Below the pieces are notes generated by a model that saw nothing but the letters and a program-made list of their open reading frames with translations, did no database searches and had not been told where the DNA came from. DNA of 62,154 bases from an uncultured Acetatifactor sp. (lineage in GTDB: Bacteria > Bacillota > Clostridia > Lachnospirales > Lachnospiraceae), in NCBI GenBank assembly GCA_910583845.1, contig CAJUAB010000004.1:1-62154 (forward strand), read 5' to 3'. Position 1 is the stretch's first letter, and every line of letters begins with the position of its first letter. This document shows positions 50,134 to 58,417 of this stretch, in pieces. Made by a program: the position numbers and the translations under genes.

Positions 50134-50838
50134 CTATCCGTCCCTCAAAATTCTTTTTCTGACCTGACTGCGTTTATTCTGGCTGATTGTCAATCTTGTA
50201 CCATTATCCAATTGGACCATCTCATAGGTATAGCGTAAAACATGTGCCATATTGATAACATAGGACTTGTGTATTTCAATAAAATCCTCTGACAGTTCCT
50301 TTATGATCTCATTCAACTTACCATAAAATTCATATGTATCATGTACTGTAACTATGTTTATCTTTCTTCCACTGCTCTCAAAATAAAGAATCTCTCCCTG
50401 CTTGATATAAAAATGTTCTTTTCCCTGTTGAAACTCAAATCTTTCACATCTTCTCTTAATTACTTTTATGGCTGTTTCTATCGTTCTATTGATCTGTTTG
50501 GGGGTAATCGGCTTAACTAGAAAATCCAGCGGCTGCGTTTTAAATAAATCCTGGGCATAAGAAGTTTTACCTGAGATATAGACAATCTGCAATCCCATAT
50601 TATCCAGTTCATTGCGGATATAGCAGCCAACTTCTATACCTGTCATCTGATACAGTTCTATGTCAAGGAACAGTATATCCAAATGACTTCCCATTTTCAG
50701 ATAATCTCGAAGTTCCTCTCCCGTATACCATATTTGCACATTAATCTGAATTGCATTCTCTCTCGCACATTGAATAAGCATCTTCTCCATGGAACCGCAG
50801 ACATTTTTTCCATCATCGCAAATTCCTATTTCGTACAT
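50134..50838 (-). CDS. agrA: AgrA-type LytTR response regulator
   Basis: A 234-residue regulator: receiver with Asp59 (LFLDIELYQMTG) and LytTR DNA-binding domain (~130-234: EHFYIKQGEILYFESSGRKINIVTVHDTYEFYGKLNEII; FIEIHKSYVINMAHV). First gene of the reverse-strand agr group. It should bind the tandem repeat ahead of agrD. Confidence 0.93.
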   Translation of the reverse strand: MYEIGICDDGKNVCGSMEKMLIQCARENAIQINVQIWYTGEELRDYLKMGSHLDILFLDIELYQMTGIEVGCYIRNELDNMGLQIVYISGKTSYAQDLFKTQPLDFLVKPITPKQINRTIETAIKVIKRRCERFEFQQGKEHFYIKQGEILYFESSGRKINIVTVHDTYEFYGKLNEIIKELSEDFIEIHKSYVINMAHVLRYTYEMVQLDNGTRLTISQNKRSQVRKRILRDG

Positions 50839-51371
50839 GGCACACCCCGTGTTATCTTTTTTATTTAATAATACATCTTTTGGCTCTATTTTTCAACTCT
50901 GTACTAATATACTCTCCATTTTCCATGTAAACTAAAACTGCTCATTAATGCGCCTTTCTTAATACAGGCTCTTTAAATATCCATAAAATGACTTTCGAGC
51001 ATCTAACAGACTGTTGAATTGCTGTCAAGAAATCATTGCAGTTTGTGTTTCCCCATTCTATAAACCTTCACGTTCCACAGCATATATTCCGGCATCTTAT
51101 ATATCCTTTTAGAACATTCCTTTAATTCCACAAGGAAAATACTCTCTTCATGTACTGACGTGGTCAGACCGATATATCCTACTGCCAGGGGCGCAAATAG
51201 GTTCAGGTTTCGGATGGACTGTAGGGACATGACCCTCGTAGCACAACCTTTTCTTCTCCTGCATTTTCAGGTTCGGGAGCAGAAGCATCGGCTCTGCTGC
51301 AAAGCCGTATACCACTGCCAGCATCAGCTCCTTCGATGGAAATTCATGTTGGAAATAATGCTGGAAGATAC
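50839..51371. other. AT-rich non-coding region with decayed coding remnants
   Basis: About 530 bases between agrA and the first island repeat. Reverse-strand frames here (for example 51033-51230 and an overlapping frame to ~51350) look protein-like over parts (NLFAPLAVGYIGLTTS; FVEL-type KECSKRIYKMPEY) but switch frame and lack starts, as in an old transposase or similar remnant. Not assigned. Confidence 0.35.
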
Positions 51372-51652
51372 AAAGTTAAAGCCAGAACGGAGCCGCAATC
51401 CTTTCTGGCCTTCTCTTTACAAAACTTCATTGCATCCTCTTTCGCCTGTGTCTCACCCCCCGGTAACTCCCGCCAGCACGTCGAACACCCGGCGCAGGTT
51501 CAAGCGTCCGTAGCCCGAGTATGTCAAGTTAGTGTCACGAACTTTTTGAGGTTTTTTCAGGGGAAAAGTCTGAAAAACCGCATAAATTCGTTGGGAGTAT
51601 GTGGATTTAGTGTCAAGTTGGGTGAAAATTGATGTAGGATTAGTGTCAAGTT
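51372..51652. repeat. Island repeat copy A: terminator, subtilase 3' end, IS-like end
   Basis: Three parts in order: a terminator-like stem (GCCAGAA with TTCTGGC, ~51381-51409); the reverse-strand 3' end of a subtilase gene (stop at 51453, 69 bases, GYGRLNLRRVFDVLAGVTGG); and an IS-like end from 51522 (TGTCAAGTTAGTGTCA) to 51652 (TTAGTGTCAAGTT). The block recurs exactly 1002 bases later as copy B. Confidence 0.85.
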
Positions 51653-51726
51653 ATTTTCAAAAATAACAGGCCAGTCTGCCCTTGCCGTCCATATATTCTA
51701 TAACATGGCTGTTTCTGGTTTTTGTA

Positions 51727-51755
51727 TTGAATTCTGACTCTATCTCGTGTATAAT
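51727..51755 (+). promoter_or_regulatory. Promoter of the toxin-antitoxin pair
   Basis: TTGAAT (51727-51732), 17 bases, TATAAT (51750-51755), 58 bases ahead of the antitoxin ATG. Confidence 0.7.
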
Positions 51756-51812
51756 TCATTCATACAAAGAAATACTTTTTCTATAAAACCAATCATGAGA
51801 GGAGGATTTCCC

Positions 51813-52055
51813 ATGAGCACTTTAGACGCAACTGTTTCCATGCTGGAAGCAATGCCGGAAGATGCAAGAATAAAGGTTCTGGAATTCACACGGCAACTGT
51901 TTACTTCCAGAAAACCGGCAAATCCTTTTGTTCCGGCAGGCCAGGAGCAGATTTTTTCCGACCTTGCCGAATCACGCCAGCAGATTGCAGCCGGACAGGG
52001 GCTGAACATGGAGGATGCATTAAACCGAATGGGAAAACAACATGGATTTATTTAA
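51813..52055 (+). CDS. Antitoxin of a RelE/ParE-type pair
   Basis: An 80-residue protein starting MSTLDATVSMLEAMPEDARIKVLEFTRQLF, a helical DNA-binding/dimer start, followed by a disordered part and NMEDALNRMGKQHGFI, which would wrap the toxin. RBS GAGAGGAGG at 51797-51804; a start at 51792 or earlier is unlikely. It overlaps the toxin gene by 14 bases, the usual antitoxin-first order. Confidence 0.85.
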   Translation: MSTLDATVSMLEAMPEDARIKVLEFTRQLFTSRKPANPFVPAGQEQIFSDLAESRQQIAAGQGLNMEDALNRMGKQHGFI

Positions 52056-52380
52056 TGTAGTCATCTCTCCAAGAGCACTTTCACAGTTAAATCATTATAT
52101 CGACTATCTCCAATATACCTTGTTAAATGACCAAGCCGCTTATAATGTGTGGCAAGATGCCATGGAAACACGAGATCAGCTTTCAAAAGTTGCTGGGAGC
52201 CTGACACCCAGCTCCCATCCCCTGCTGAAAAAGAACGGATATCGCACAATCAGCTTTCAGCGGCACCGTTATCTTATGGTCTATCGCGTGGAAGATCAGA
52301 CTGCTTATGTGGATGCCATATACCACCAACTTCAGGACTATGAAAATATTTTTGCGGATGCATTGAACCTGCAAAATTAA
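52042..52380 (+). CDS. RelE/ParE-family toxin
   Basis: A 112-residue protein with the RelE/ParE fold signature: VVISPRALSQLNHYIDYLQYTL at the start, KNGYRTISFQRHRYLMVYRVEDQTAYVDAIYHQLQDYENIF near the end. Probably an mRNA interferase or gyrase poison; the two groups cannot be told apart here. It is followed at once by a terminator that belongs to copy B of the island repeat. Confidence 0.87.
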   Translation: MDLFNVVISPRALSQLNHYIDYLQYTLLNDQAAYNVWQDAMETRDQLSKVAGSLTPSSHPLLKKNGYRTISFQRHRYLMVYRVEDQTAYVDAIYHQLQDYENIFADALNLQN

Positions 52381-52654
52381 AAGCCAGAACGGAACTCTAA
52401 TCCTTTCTGGCTTTTTCTTTTCAAAACTTTCCTACATCCACTTTCTCCCGTATCTCATCCTCCCATAACTCCCGCCAGCACATCGAACACCCGGCGCAGG
52501 TTCAGCCGTCTGTAACCCGAGTATGTCAGTAAGCGTCACGAACTTTTTGAGGTTTTTTCAGAGGAAAGGTCTGGGAAACCGCATAAATTCGTTGGAAGTA
52601 TGTGGAATTTGTGTCAAGTTGGGGGAAAATTGATGTAGGATTAGTGTCAGGCAA
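52374..52654. repeat. Island repeat copy B, 1002 bp from copy A
   Basis: Same three parts as copy A at constant offset: terminator (GCCAGAA/TTCTGGC from 52383), subtilase 3' end (stop at 52455; last codons read AGVMGG) and IS-like end 52524-52650, with small changes (TGTCAGTAAGCGTCA). Copies A and B flank the toxin-antitoxin pair as direct repeats. Confidence 0.85.
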
Positions 52655-52759
52655 TTTAGCCAAGAGATGGGATATAAAACAAGACAGATGATAACTGCTC
52701 CGCTCTCTCAGCCTTGAAATGATGTCGTTACACCAATAAAGAATCTGTTGCATTCTGTT

Positions 52760-53464
52760 TTACCACTCCCAACTTTTCACCTGCCCCCTATCCTGTTCGG
52801 GAAGAGGCATAAACTCTATGCCATCAATACAATCCTCATACAGGAATTGTTTGATCTCCCCCATGTTATTAGATTCATAGAAAGTAATCAGCAGTTTAGT
52901 AAAAGTAGCCTGCAATTCAATTGGAATGGAGATAATACCACACCCGTTTGAAATCATTATGTGATTACCCGCCAACATAGATGTCCGCTTGTTGCCATCT
53001 AGAAACATCTGTTTCCGAACAAGGTAGAGCATCATGGTAAGAGCCCTGTCCGTGGGATTGCTAATTTGATCAATTTCTGCCATTTCCTCTTTTATCTGCG
53101 ATTCAATAGGCATGTCCGGTTTCCATGTTGTGCCCCCAATGCTGACTGGAACATTGCGTAGATATCCGGCCCGGATGATCAGGCTGTCGCCGCCCACACA
53201 TTGGTTGATCTTACAGACAAAAGGATAATCCGTAGGATAGTCCAGCGTATCCAACACAAACTGCCATGCATGTTTTAAATTATTTACTGCAATGATGTCT
53301 GAAACCCTAACTCCTTGAACACTCATCCCATTATATATTGCCTCCGTATCTGGATACGTCACTGCCAGCCCCTCCAGCTTTGCGCTTTTCCAAATATAAT
53401 CAACAATATTTCGCTTGGCAACAAAAATATTTTCTTCCCGTGTCATATGATATTTAGCATCCAT
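52760..53464 (-). CDS. Fic/Doc-family protein lacking the catalytic His
   Basis: A 234-residue Fic-fold protein. The core motif reads KQMFLDGNKRTSMLAGNHIM; classical Fic has HxF(D/E)GN(G/K)R, so Gln takes the place of the catalytic His while the Gly-Asn-Lys-Arg anion loop is kept. An N-terminal SAKLEGLAVTYPDTEAIYNG (near the S/T-x-x-x-E/N type segment) is present. The ATG at 53464 has GAGGAAAGG upstream. Without the His, AMP transfer or Doc-like kinase activity is doubtful. It could be a defence or toxin-like element, in the island between repeat copies B and C. Confidence 0.78.
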   Translation of the reverse strand: MDAKYHMTREENIFVAKRNIVDYIWKSAKLEGLAVTYPDTEAIYNGMSVQGVRVSDIIAVNNLKHAWQFVLDTLDYPTDYPFVCKINQCVGGDSLIIRAGYLRNVPVSIGGTTWKPDMPIESQIKEEMAEIDQISNPTDRALTMMLYLVRKQMFLDGNKRTSMLAGNHIMISNGCGIISIPIELQATFTKLLITFYESNNMGEIKQFLYEDCIDGIEFMPLPEQDRGQVKSWEW

Positions 53465-53617
53465 AACAATAAGCCTTTCCTCACAAAACAAATACTATAA
53501 ATTCCCAGTTCTATATTTGTCACATAACAAATCTATATATTACATAAAATTTATATTACCAGAATAAAAATAGTGCATTAAGTAAGACAATTAAAAAATC
53601 AGTACCTTGTATAATGG

Positions 53618-53956
53618 TTATAAACAGTTTTTATAATTCGATGAATTCATATCGTGCTCCGCTGTTGGCAGCAGGTCAGGGGCGATATTCTGCAATGCCT
53701 GGATGCCTGGTTTTTCATCATATGATACGGTTACTGTTTTGGGTTCGTCCATTGGAATGATAAGGTTTCCCTCTGCGTCAAAACACAGGGACACCTGTTT
53801 ATATACTACAAGGACTTCATGCATTTTGGACTCAAAATCAGAATCCTTGCGTTCAAGATAGTAGGTTATTTTGTTTGGTTTTATCTCATTATTTTCCAGA
53901 ATTGCCCTTACCGTATTCGGTGATATCCGGTAAAGCCCGGGTTCCGGCTTCTGCAC
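53618..53956 (-). pseudogene. IS630-family transposase fragment
   Basis: The frame carries LYRISPNTVRAILENNEIKPNKITYYLERKDSDFESKMHEVLVVYKQVSLCFDAEGN and TVSYDEKPGIQAL, the middle of an IS630 transposase, with the first catalytic Asp. The N-terminal DNA-binding part and the C-terminal half with the other catalytic residues are missing. It lies immediately downstream of the interrupted toxin frame, and begins at a TA, the target of this family. Confidence 0.8.
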
Positions 53957-53965
53957 AATACTTCC

Positions 53966-54031
53966 TTATATGCTTTTGCCGGAACCGTTAGGGCCCACAA
54001 AAGCTACCACTTCAGGCCTCTTTTGCGACAC
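53966..54031 (-). pseudogene. Zeta-toxin-like fragment cut off at Walker A
   Basis: From a GTG at 54031 the frame reads SQKRPEVVAFVGPNGSGKSI and stops at TAA (53966-53968). This is the P-loop start of a zeta-type kinase toxin. The stop arises exactly where transposase sequence begins, after ...AGCATA/TAAGG, fitting IS630 insertion at a TA. It overlaps the antitoxin-like gene by 20 bases, the usual antitoxin-toxin layout. Confidence 0.75.
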
Positions 54032-54233
54032 GCTCACTATACCGCCCCTTTCTCATTCTTCTTCCTACTTCTAATCTGGTTCCGTCATTGTTCTCCTGAT
54101 ATATGATTTGCGTTTCCCTATCATATGTGACTATTGGAACGTCCAAGGCCCTCTTTTTCTCCAATTCGATTCTCGCTGCCTCATTTACACGCTTTACCAC
54201 CATCTCGTCAGAAATATACTCCTCCCGTTTCAT
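54012..54233 (-). CDS. Putative antitoxin of the broken zeta-type toxin
   Basis: A 73-residue basic protein (MKREEYISDEMVVKRVNEAARIELEKKRALDVPIVTYDRE, ending RMRKGRYSERVAKEA). The ATG at 54233 has a plausible ribosome site; an in-frame extension to 54281 is unlikely. Placed directly before, and overlapping, a zeta-toxin start, it is the likely antitoxin, now without an intact partner. Confidence 0.7.
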   Translation of the reverse strand: MKREEYISDEMVVKRVNEAARIELEKKRALDVPIVTYDRETQIIYQENNDGTRLEVGRRMRKGRYSERVAKEA

Positions 54234-54417
54234 ATTCCGCCCCCCATATATCATATTTTTGAGCCACAAATATAAAAGCATTTATATTCTAACACATATT
54301 TCTGAGTTCTACCATTCCATAGTCAGAAAAAGTTTGTAACGAAAAAATTTATAAAGCAACCGTATATGCACAAGGGCCACCGCGTTAATGCAGCAGCCCT
54401 CGTTTCCTTTTTCTGTC

Positions 54418-54606
54418 TCATCCCCCTGTAACCTCCGCCAGTACGTCAAACACCCTGCGCAGATTCAGGCGTCCGTAGCCCGAGTATGTCAAGTTAGTGT
54501 TACGAACTTTTTTGTCGAAGGTCTCGAAAAGGCTGATATTCTCACAGGGGCGATGATAAGCAAATGTTATGTTGGATCAAAATTGATGTTGAATTAGTGT
54601 CAAGTT
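54418..54606. repeat. Island repeat copy C: subtilase 3' end and IS-like end
   Basis: Subtilase 3' end on the reverse strand (stop at 54418, GYGRLNLRRVFDVLAEVTGG), then IS-like end from 54487 (TGTCAAGTTAGTGT) to 54606 (TTAGTGTCAAGTT). The middle differs from copies A and B, but both ends and the junction are the same. It is 28 bases downstream of the SIR2-kinase gene. Confidence 0.8.
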
Positions 54607-54633
54607 GTTTTCTTGCTGATTAATTGAATACTT

Positions 54634-56670
54634 TTATTGTAATTCTAATTTGGCCCGAACTTCCTTAATATTTTCTGCCATCTCAAGTATTGTTATATGC
54701 TTAACAGAACCAGCAAGTCTAGCCATCAGCTTTATAGTAACCTCGCTCAAACCTATTTCTCCTTCCTTATGACAAAACAACTGATTATTAACTACCGATA
54801 ATGCTTTGTTCTTTGCATTTTCAAGATACTTAGAGGTATTAATTCTATTCTCATCTCCTCTACGCAATTTTTTTAACTCAACTTGAATCAAAACATTTGT
54901 TTTATCTTGTTTCAATTCAAACCGCACACTTTTTCCTAATGTATTTGTTTTAAGCAACACGACGCGCCCATAATCTGAACTCTCTAACTTATCACCATCG
55001 CCAATACACGATGCCAACTCGCGAAGCAATAGTGGATGAGTATTTATAATCTCGTCTGAGAGAACCATATTCAATGCTATATCAATATTTGCCATATACG
55101 CTTCCAACGACAAACGCTTTGTTGGCTCCTGTAATGTAGTCTTAACTATAGTTTCTGAAATAAACTGAGCCAAGCACCTCCACCCTATTTTATAATTATT
55201 GTTTATATCCTGCATAAGTTCTATTTCAAAATTAGAAAATCGATGTTGATATGGGGCTGGATTCTTTTTAGTAATAACATAATACGAGATCATTCCTATG
55301 CTATACACATCAACTGCTGTATTTCTTGTAAATTTCTCATTTTCTTCTACCTGCTCTGGTGCCATAAAGCCTTGTGACATTGCCCCCAATGCTACAGTTA
55401 ATTCTGTTGCTCCTTTATGCCACGACAAATCAAAGTCTAAGATTATTACTTGAATTTCATTATCATGTTCTTCATAGTAAAAATTTTGCATCATAATGTT
55501 CTCTGGCTCTAAATCTCGATGCAAAATACATTCTTGTAAATTATGGGATTTGTGTATTATCGCTGCAATATATTTTAAAACCTCTAGTTTCTTATGAAGT
55601 GAGCAAAGCAAATTCTTCTCAATAGCATCGCGAAGCGTACATCCCTCTACAAAATCCATAACAATACATGCTGGCACTTCATAGGAAAAATGTATCTTTA
55701 CCATTCCCTCTACATCATGATCTTTTAGCATTTTCATAGATCGAATGCCTCGCCTAAAGCAACTTAAATATTTAACTTTATCTTTTACTTCTGGAAGCAA
55801 AATTTTTATAGCAAATTTCTCTCCTTTTTCATTGTATGCTTCATATACATTGCCGAACGCCCCTCTTCCAATTGCCCTCTCTAAGGAAAAGCCATGTAAT
55901 TTTTTCCCTTCAGCAGTTCCCGGGTCGATATACCACGCAATATGAAGTTGTGCAGAATACAATCTATAAAACTCCTGTAGTTTTTCAATTTGGTCATTAG
56001 TCGGTACAATGTCTACTGGGAAAATATTTGTAATATTACCATTTAGTATCTCTCTTAATTTATCTAACCCTAGTTCTAAGCAATCTTTGTACTGTGGAAT
56101 ATCTTGTGGCAAATATCTCTTACCTTGATATACTGCGGGATATTCTATATCCTTTGGGGTATAGAAATACATTAATTCAAGCATTTCCTTAATATCTGAA
56201 TGTTCTTCATCTTTAGGGTTATACGTAATACAGCTAATCCCGTACTCTCCTAATTTTCTGATATCTATAGCTGAATTGTTCGCTCCAATATAATAATTAT
56301 CATATCCCGAAATTGAATTTCCAATCGAAATATCATTGAGTAATTGCATAAAACTATACTCTCTTGGATTAAATCCAATAATTACAAAGTTTTTACCGTT
56401 TAATAATGTTGTAAATATATTTTTAATTTCTTTGTCTTTATAAACCGCTTTCTTATCTTCTTCTGTAAATACCCAGGAAGATGGGTCACTAATTTCTCCA
56501 TGTGGGAAGAAAACAAACTTATCATTACTTATTGGAAAATGATTATACTTAATAAACTCATTTCTTGTTGCAAAATCAACTGCTGTGTGATATACATCAG
56601 AATATGCATTTAAAATAAGTTTATCAATATTAAAAGTAATAACACCACATACGTCTAATTCCCAAATCAA
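54634..56670 (-). CDS. SIR2 C-terminal half fused to a Ser/Thr protein kinase
   Basis: This frame of 678 codons (nominal TTG start) is the second part of a longer gene. Residues 1-~170 complete a SIR2-like domain: VITFNIDKLILNAY (TTN-D motif), FFPHGEISDPSSW (His-Gly) and FVIIGFNPREYSFMQLL (GxG-D-type). Residues ~262-530 are a protein kinase: GRGAFGNVYEA loop, Lys289 (FAIKIL), HRDLEPEN (Asp386, Asn391), Asp412 in LDFDLSW (DFG reads DFD) and MAPEQ. The remaining part is helical. SIR2 domains in anti-phage systems consume NAD; bacterial Stk2-type kinases also act in defence. Base composition is AT-rich, unlike the metabolic genes. It is in frame with the SIR2 start at 56713-57003, cut by one TAA. 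Confidence 0.85.
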   Translation of the reverse strand: MIWELDVCGVITFNIDKLILNAYSDVYHTAVDFATRNEFIKYNHFPISNDKFVFFPHGEISDPSSWVFTEEDKKAVYKDKEIKNIFTTLLNGKNFVIIGFNPREYSFMQLLNDISIGNSISGYDNYYIGANNSAIDIRKLGEYGISCITYNPKDEEHSDIKEMLELMYFYTPKDIEYPAVYQGKRYLPQDIPQYKDCLELGLDKLREILNGNITNIFPVDIVPTNDQIEKLQEFYRLYSAQLHIAWYIDPGTAEGKKLHGFSLERAIGRGAFGNVYEAYNEKGEKFAIKILLPEVKDKVKYLSCFRRGIRSMKMLKDHDVEGMVKIHFSYEVPACIVMDFVEGCTLRDAIEKNLLCSLHKKLEVLKYIAAIIHKSHNLQECILHRDLEPENIMMQNFYYEEHDNEIQVIILDFDLSWHKGATELTVALGAMSQGFMAPEQVEENEKFTRNTAVDVYSIGMISYYVITKKNPAPYQHRFSNFEIELMQDINNNYKIGWRCLAQFISETIVKTTLQEPTKRLSLEAYMANIDIALNMVLSDEIINTHPLLLRELASCIGDGDKLESSDYGRVVLLKTNTLGKSVRFELKQDKTNVLIQVELKKLRRGDENRINTSKYLENAKNKALSVVNNQLFCHKEGEIGLSEVTIKLMARLAGSVKHITILEMAENIKEVRAKLELQ

Positions 56671-56712
56671 TTTGTAATTATACGGGATCGTGCGTCCTTT
56701 ATTTGATAGCTT

Positions 56713-57003
56713 TTACTTAATGTATTTATTATAATTGTTTGCGATCAAGGAATGTTTTAATTTCAAAAAAACATCCCGCAAATTATCTAAATTTCTTAAT
56801 TGTTCAACTTTTATCTTAGTGCTTTCATCGACATTCTGCATTACACGCTCATAATAGTTAATCATACCTTCTGCTAAGTCTTTCCAAGATGGCAAGCCTG
56901 ATGGTTGTGACATTCCAGCTCCCACAATAAAAATAAAGCTTTGGGGGTTTTCTTTAATTTTTTTAATTAAGCGCATCAAGTGCTCGTCTTTTGCATCATA
57001 CAT
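56713..57003 (-). CDS. SIR2 N-terminal part, separated by an in-frame TAA
   Basis: Ninety-six residues from ATG 57003 (GAGGG ribosome site): MYDAKDEHLMRLIKKIKENPQSF..., then FIVGAGMSQPSGLPSWKDLAEGMI, the NAD-binding start of SIR2 domains. It ends KYIK then TAA (56713-56715); the same frame continues KLSNKGRTIPYNYKLIWELDV into the next gene. Thus the two frames make one ~790-codon gene with a nonsense codon. It may be a recent knock-out, a cost-limiting mutation or a read-through stop. Confidence 0.82.
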   Translation of the reverse strand: MYDAKDEHLMRLIKKIKENPQSFIFIVGAGMSQPSGLPSWKDLAEGMINYYERVMQNVDESTKIKVEQLRNLDNLRDVFLKLKHSLIANNYNKYIK

Positions 57004-57021
57004 TTTTCTACCCTCTTTCAA

Positions 57022-57412
57022 TTATCATTTTTGCAGATTCATGTCATAACTAACTTTTATATATTTATAATACTACAAAAAAATGACAAAATAAAATCTT
57101 CTTTTTACAAGAAATGACACAAAAAGCATCTGGATATAATAAATATGAAAGAAATGATGTTAGTCAGCATACTAGTTGGTAAGTCACTTTTTCCATCTAC
57201 ATTCTACATATTTTAGAGTTATGGAAAACTTGAAATTATGCCCTTATACTAACTACCCCAAAGTAATATTTCTAAAAAGCAAAAAAAACTGCGGTCCGTA
57301 TCATCCAGATGCTTTGGTGTTTCAGCAAACGGACACTATAAAAGTGTACAACAACTCCACATTATATTTCACAATAAACTGCGCAAAAAAATCCTCTTAT
57401 GTCCGTTAACCA
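57022..57412. other. AT-rich non-coding stretch upstream of the SIR2-kinase gene
   Basis: About 390 bases without a supported gene. The SIR2 promoter should lie at its left. CGGACACTATAAAAG at 57330-57344 looks like an IS3-type terminal repeat preceding the transposase remnant that follows. Confidence 0.4.
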
Positions 57413-57612
57413 CCACACAAAATATGACGAAAATTTCAAAAAATCCCTTGTCTCCCTTCATCAAAATGAAAAAAGCAACCCCAACTCTGCAAGGTATACG
57501 GAGTCTCCCAGTCTGCTCTCGGCAAATGGGTAAAGCAATACTCTACCGTCGAAATAGACGATGGCAATGTCCTCACTGCAAAGCAGGTCAAAGAACTCCA
57601 AAAAAGGCAAGT
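57413..57612 (+). pseudogene. IS3-family OrfA remnant with frameshift
   Basis: The frame KYDENFKKSLVSLHQNEKSNP shifts and continues as QLCKVYGVSQSALGKWVKQYSTVEIDDGNVLTAKQVKELQKRQ. This is the helix-turn-helix OrfA of an IS3 element, truncated before its end and with no OrfB. A forward frame reported for the same bases is only the shifted reading. Confidence 0.8.
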
Positions 57613-57712
57613 TTATTCAATTATTCATAAAATACTCTTTTGTATAACACCATTCCGAGTCTCTTTTTCCAAGAATCTTAAGAACTATGCGTTAAGTGAT
57701 CTATTATAGAAA

Positions 57713-58417
57713 TCATTTTTCCTTTTGACTCACCTTTCCCCTTATTTCTTCCACCAACCGAAATACCTCACTCACCGGCCACATCTCCGACGGTTTCCTC
57801 TTCCCGTCATCCACACATTTCTTATAACATCTCTCCGCTATCTGGATCGCTCTCTCCTCGTCCCCATACTGCACCAATTTCCTATAAATATCCCTGTCAT
57901 TCTTAGAATACTCCTGTCCCGTAACTTTCTTAAATTTCTCGGCAAAACGTTCACAACAAGTATAGGACTCCATTATCGTCGGCATTTCTCCAAAATACGC
58001 ATACATCCATATCTCAAAGCAGGGGTTGGACCATCCGGCGCCCACACCGTTTTTCTCCGCAGTACGTATAATCTCGTCAAAATCCTCCACCCGATCCCTG
58101 TCAAAGACAATCCACGGGATACGATACTGAGACTCTTGTTCCATCCTTTCCAGCGCTTTCCTGACCAACTCCACTGTCCTGGCTTTTTCCACCTTAATGA
58201 CAAGCCTATCTTTCAATTCCGCAGGAATGCTGTCCCGTAGACCTTCAAAATAATTTTTCTCCGTTTCCTCCGTATCTGTCACAATCAGGTAATATCCCAG
58301 TTCCGGCACTCTGGCTCCCACACATCTGTTTCTGTCCCGTCTTTTTCCGGCCCTGCTGTCGCTGGGTTTTCTGGCAGAAGAACTCTTTCTTCCCGCCATT
58401 TTTCCCTTATTCGTCAT
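57713..58417 (-). CDS. rloB: RloB/AbiLii-type Toprim-like protein
   Basis: A 234-residue protein with a basic N-terminus (KGKMAGRKSSSARKPSDSRAGKRRDRNRC) and the RloB domain: YYLIVTDTEETEKNYFEGL (acidic site), WIVFDRDRVEDFDEI (Asp pair) and SNPCFEIWMYAYF. The acidic residues resemble a Toprim nuclease. Its ATG overlaps the end of the ATPase gene. The two form an AbiL-like two-gene defence system; RloB proteins were first noted in type I restriction loci. The target is not known. Confidence 0.86.
   Translation of the reverse strand: MTNKGKMAGRKSSSARKPSDSRAGKRRDRNRCVGARVPELGYYLIVTDTEETEKNYFEGLRDSIPAELKDRLVIKVEKARTVELVRKALERMEQESQYRIPWIVFDRDRVEDFDEIIRTAEKNGVGAGWSNPCFEIWMYAYFGEMPTIMESYTCCERFAEKFKKVTGQEYSKNDRDIYRKLVQYGDEERAIQIAERCYKKCVDDGKRKPSEMWPVSEVFRLVEEIRGKVSQKEK

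Noticed and set aside
51372..54606. CRISPR or other short-repeat array
   Set aside because: The repeats are three dispersed blocks of 190-280 bases that code for a gene end; there are no short regular repeats with spacers.
57424..57630. 68-codon forward frame
   Set aside because: Reading frame shifted relative to the IS3 OrfA that the same bases encode in the other frames.
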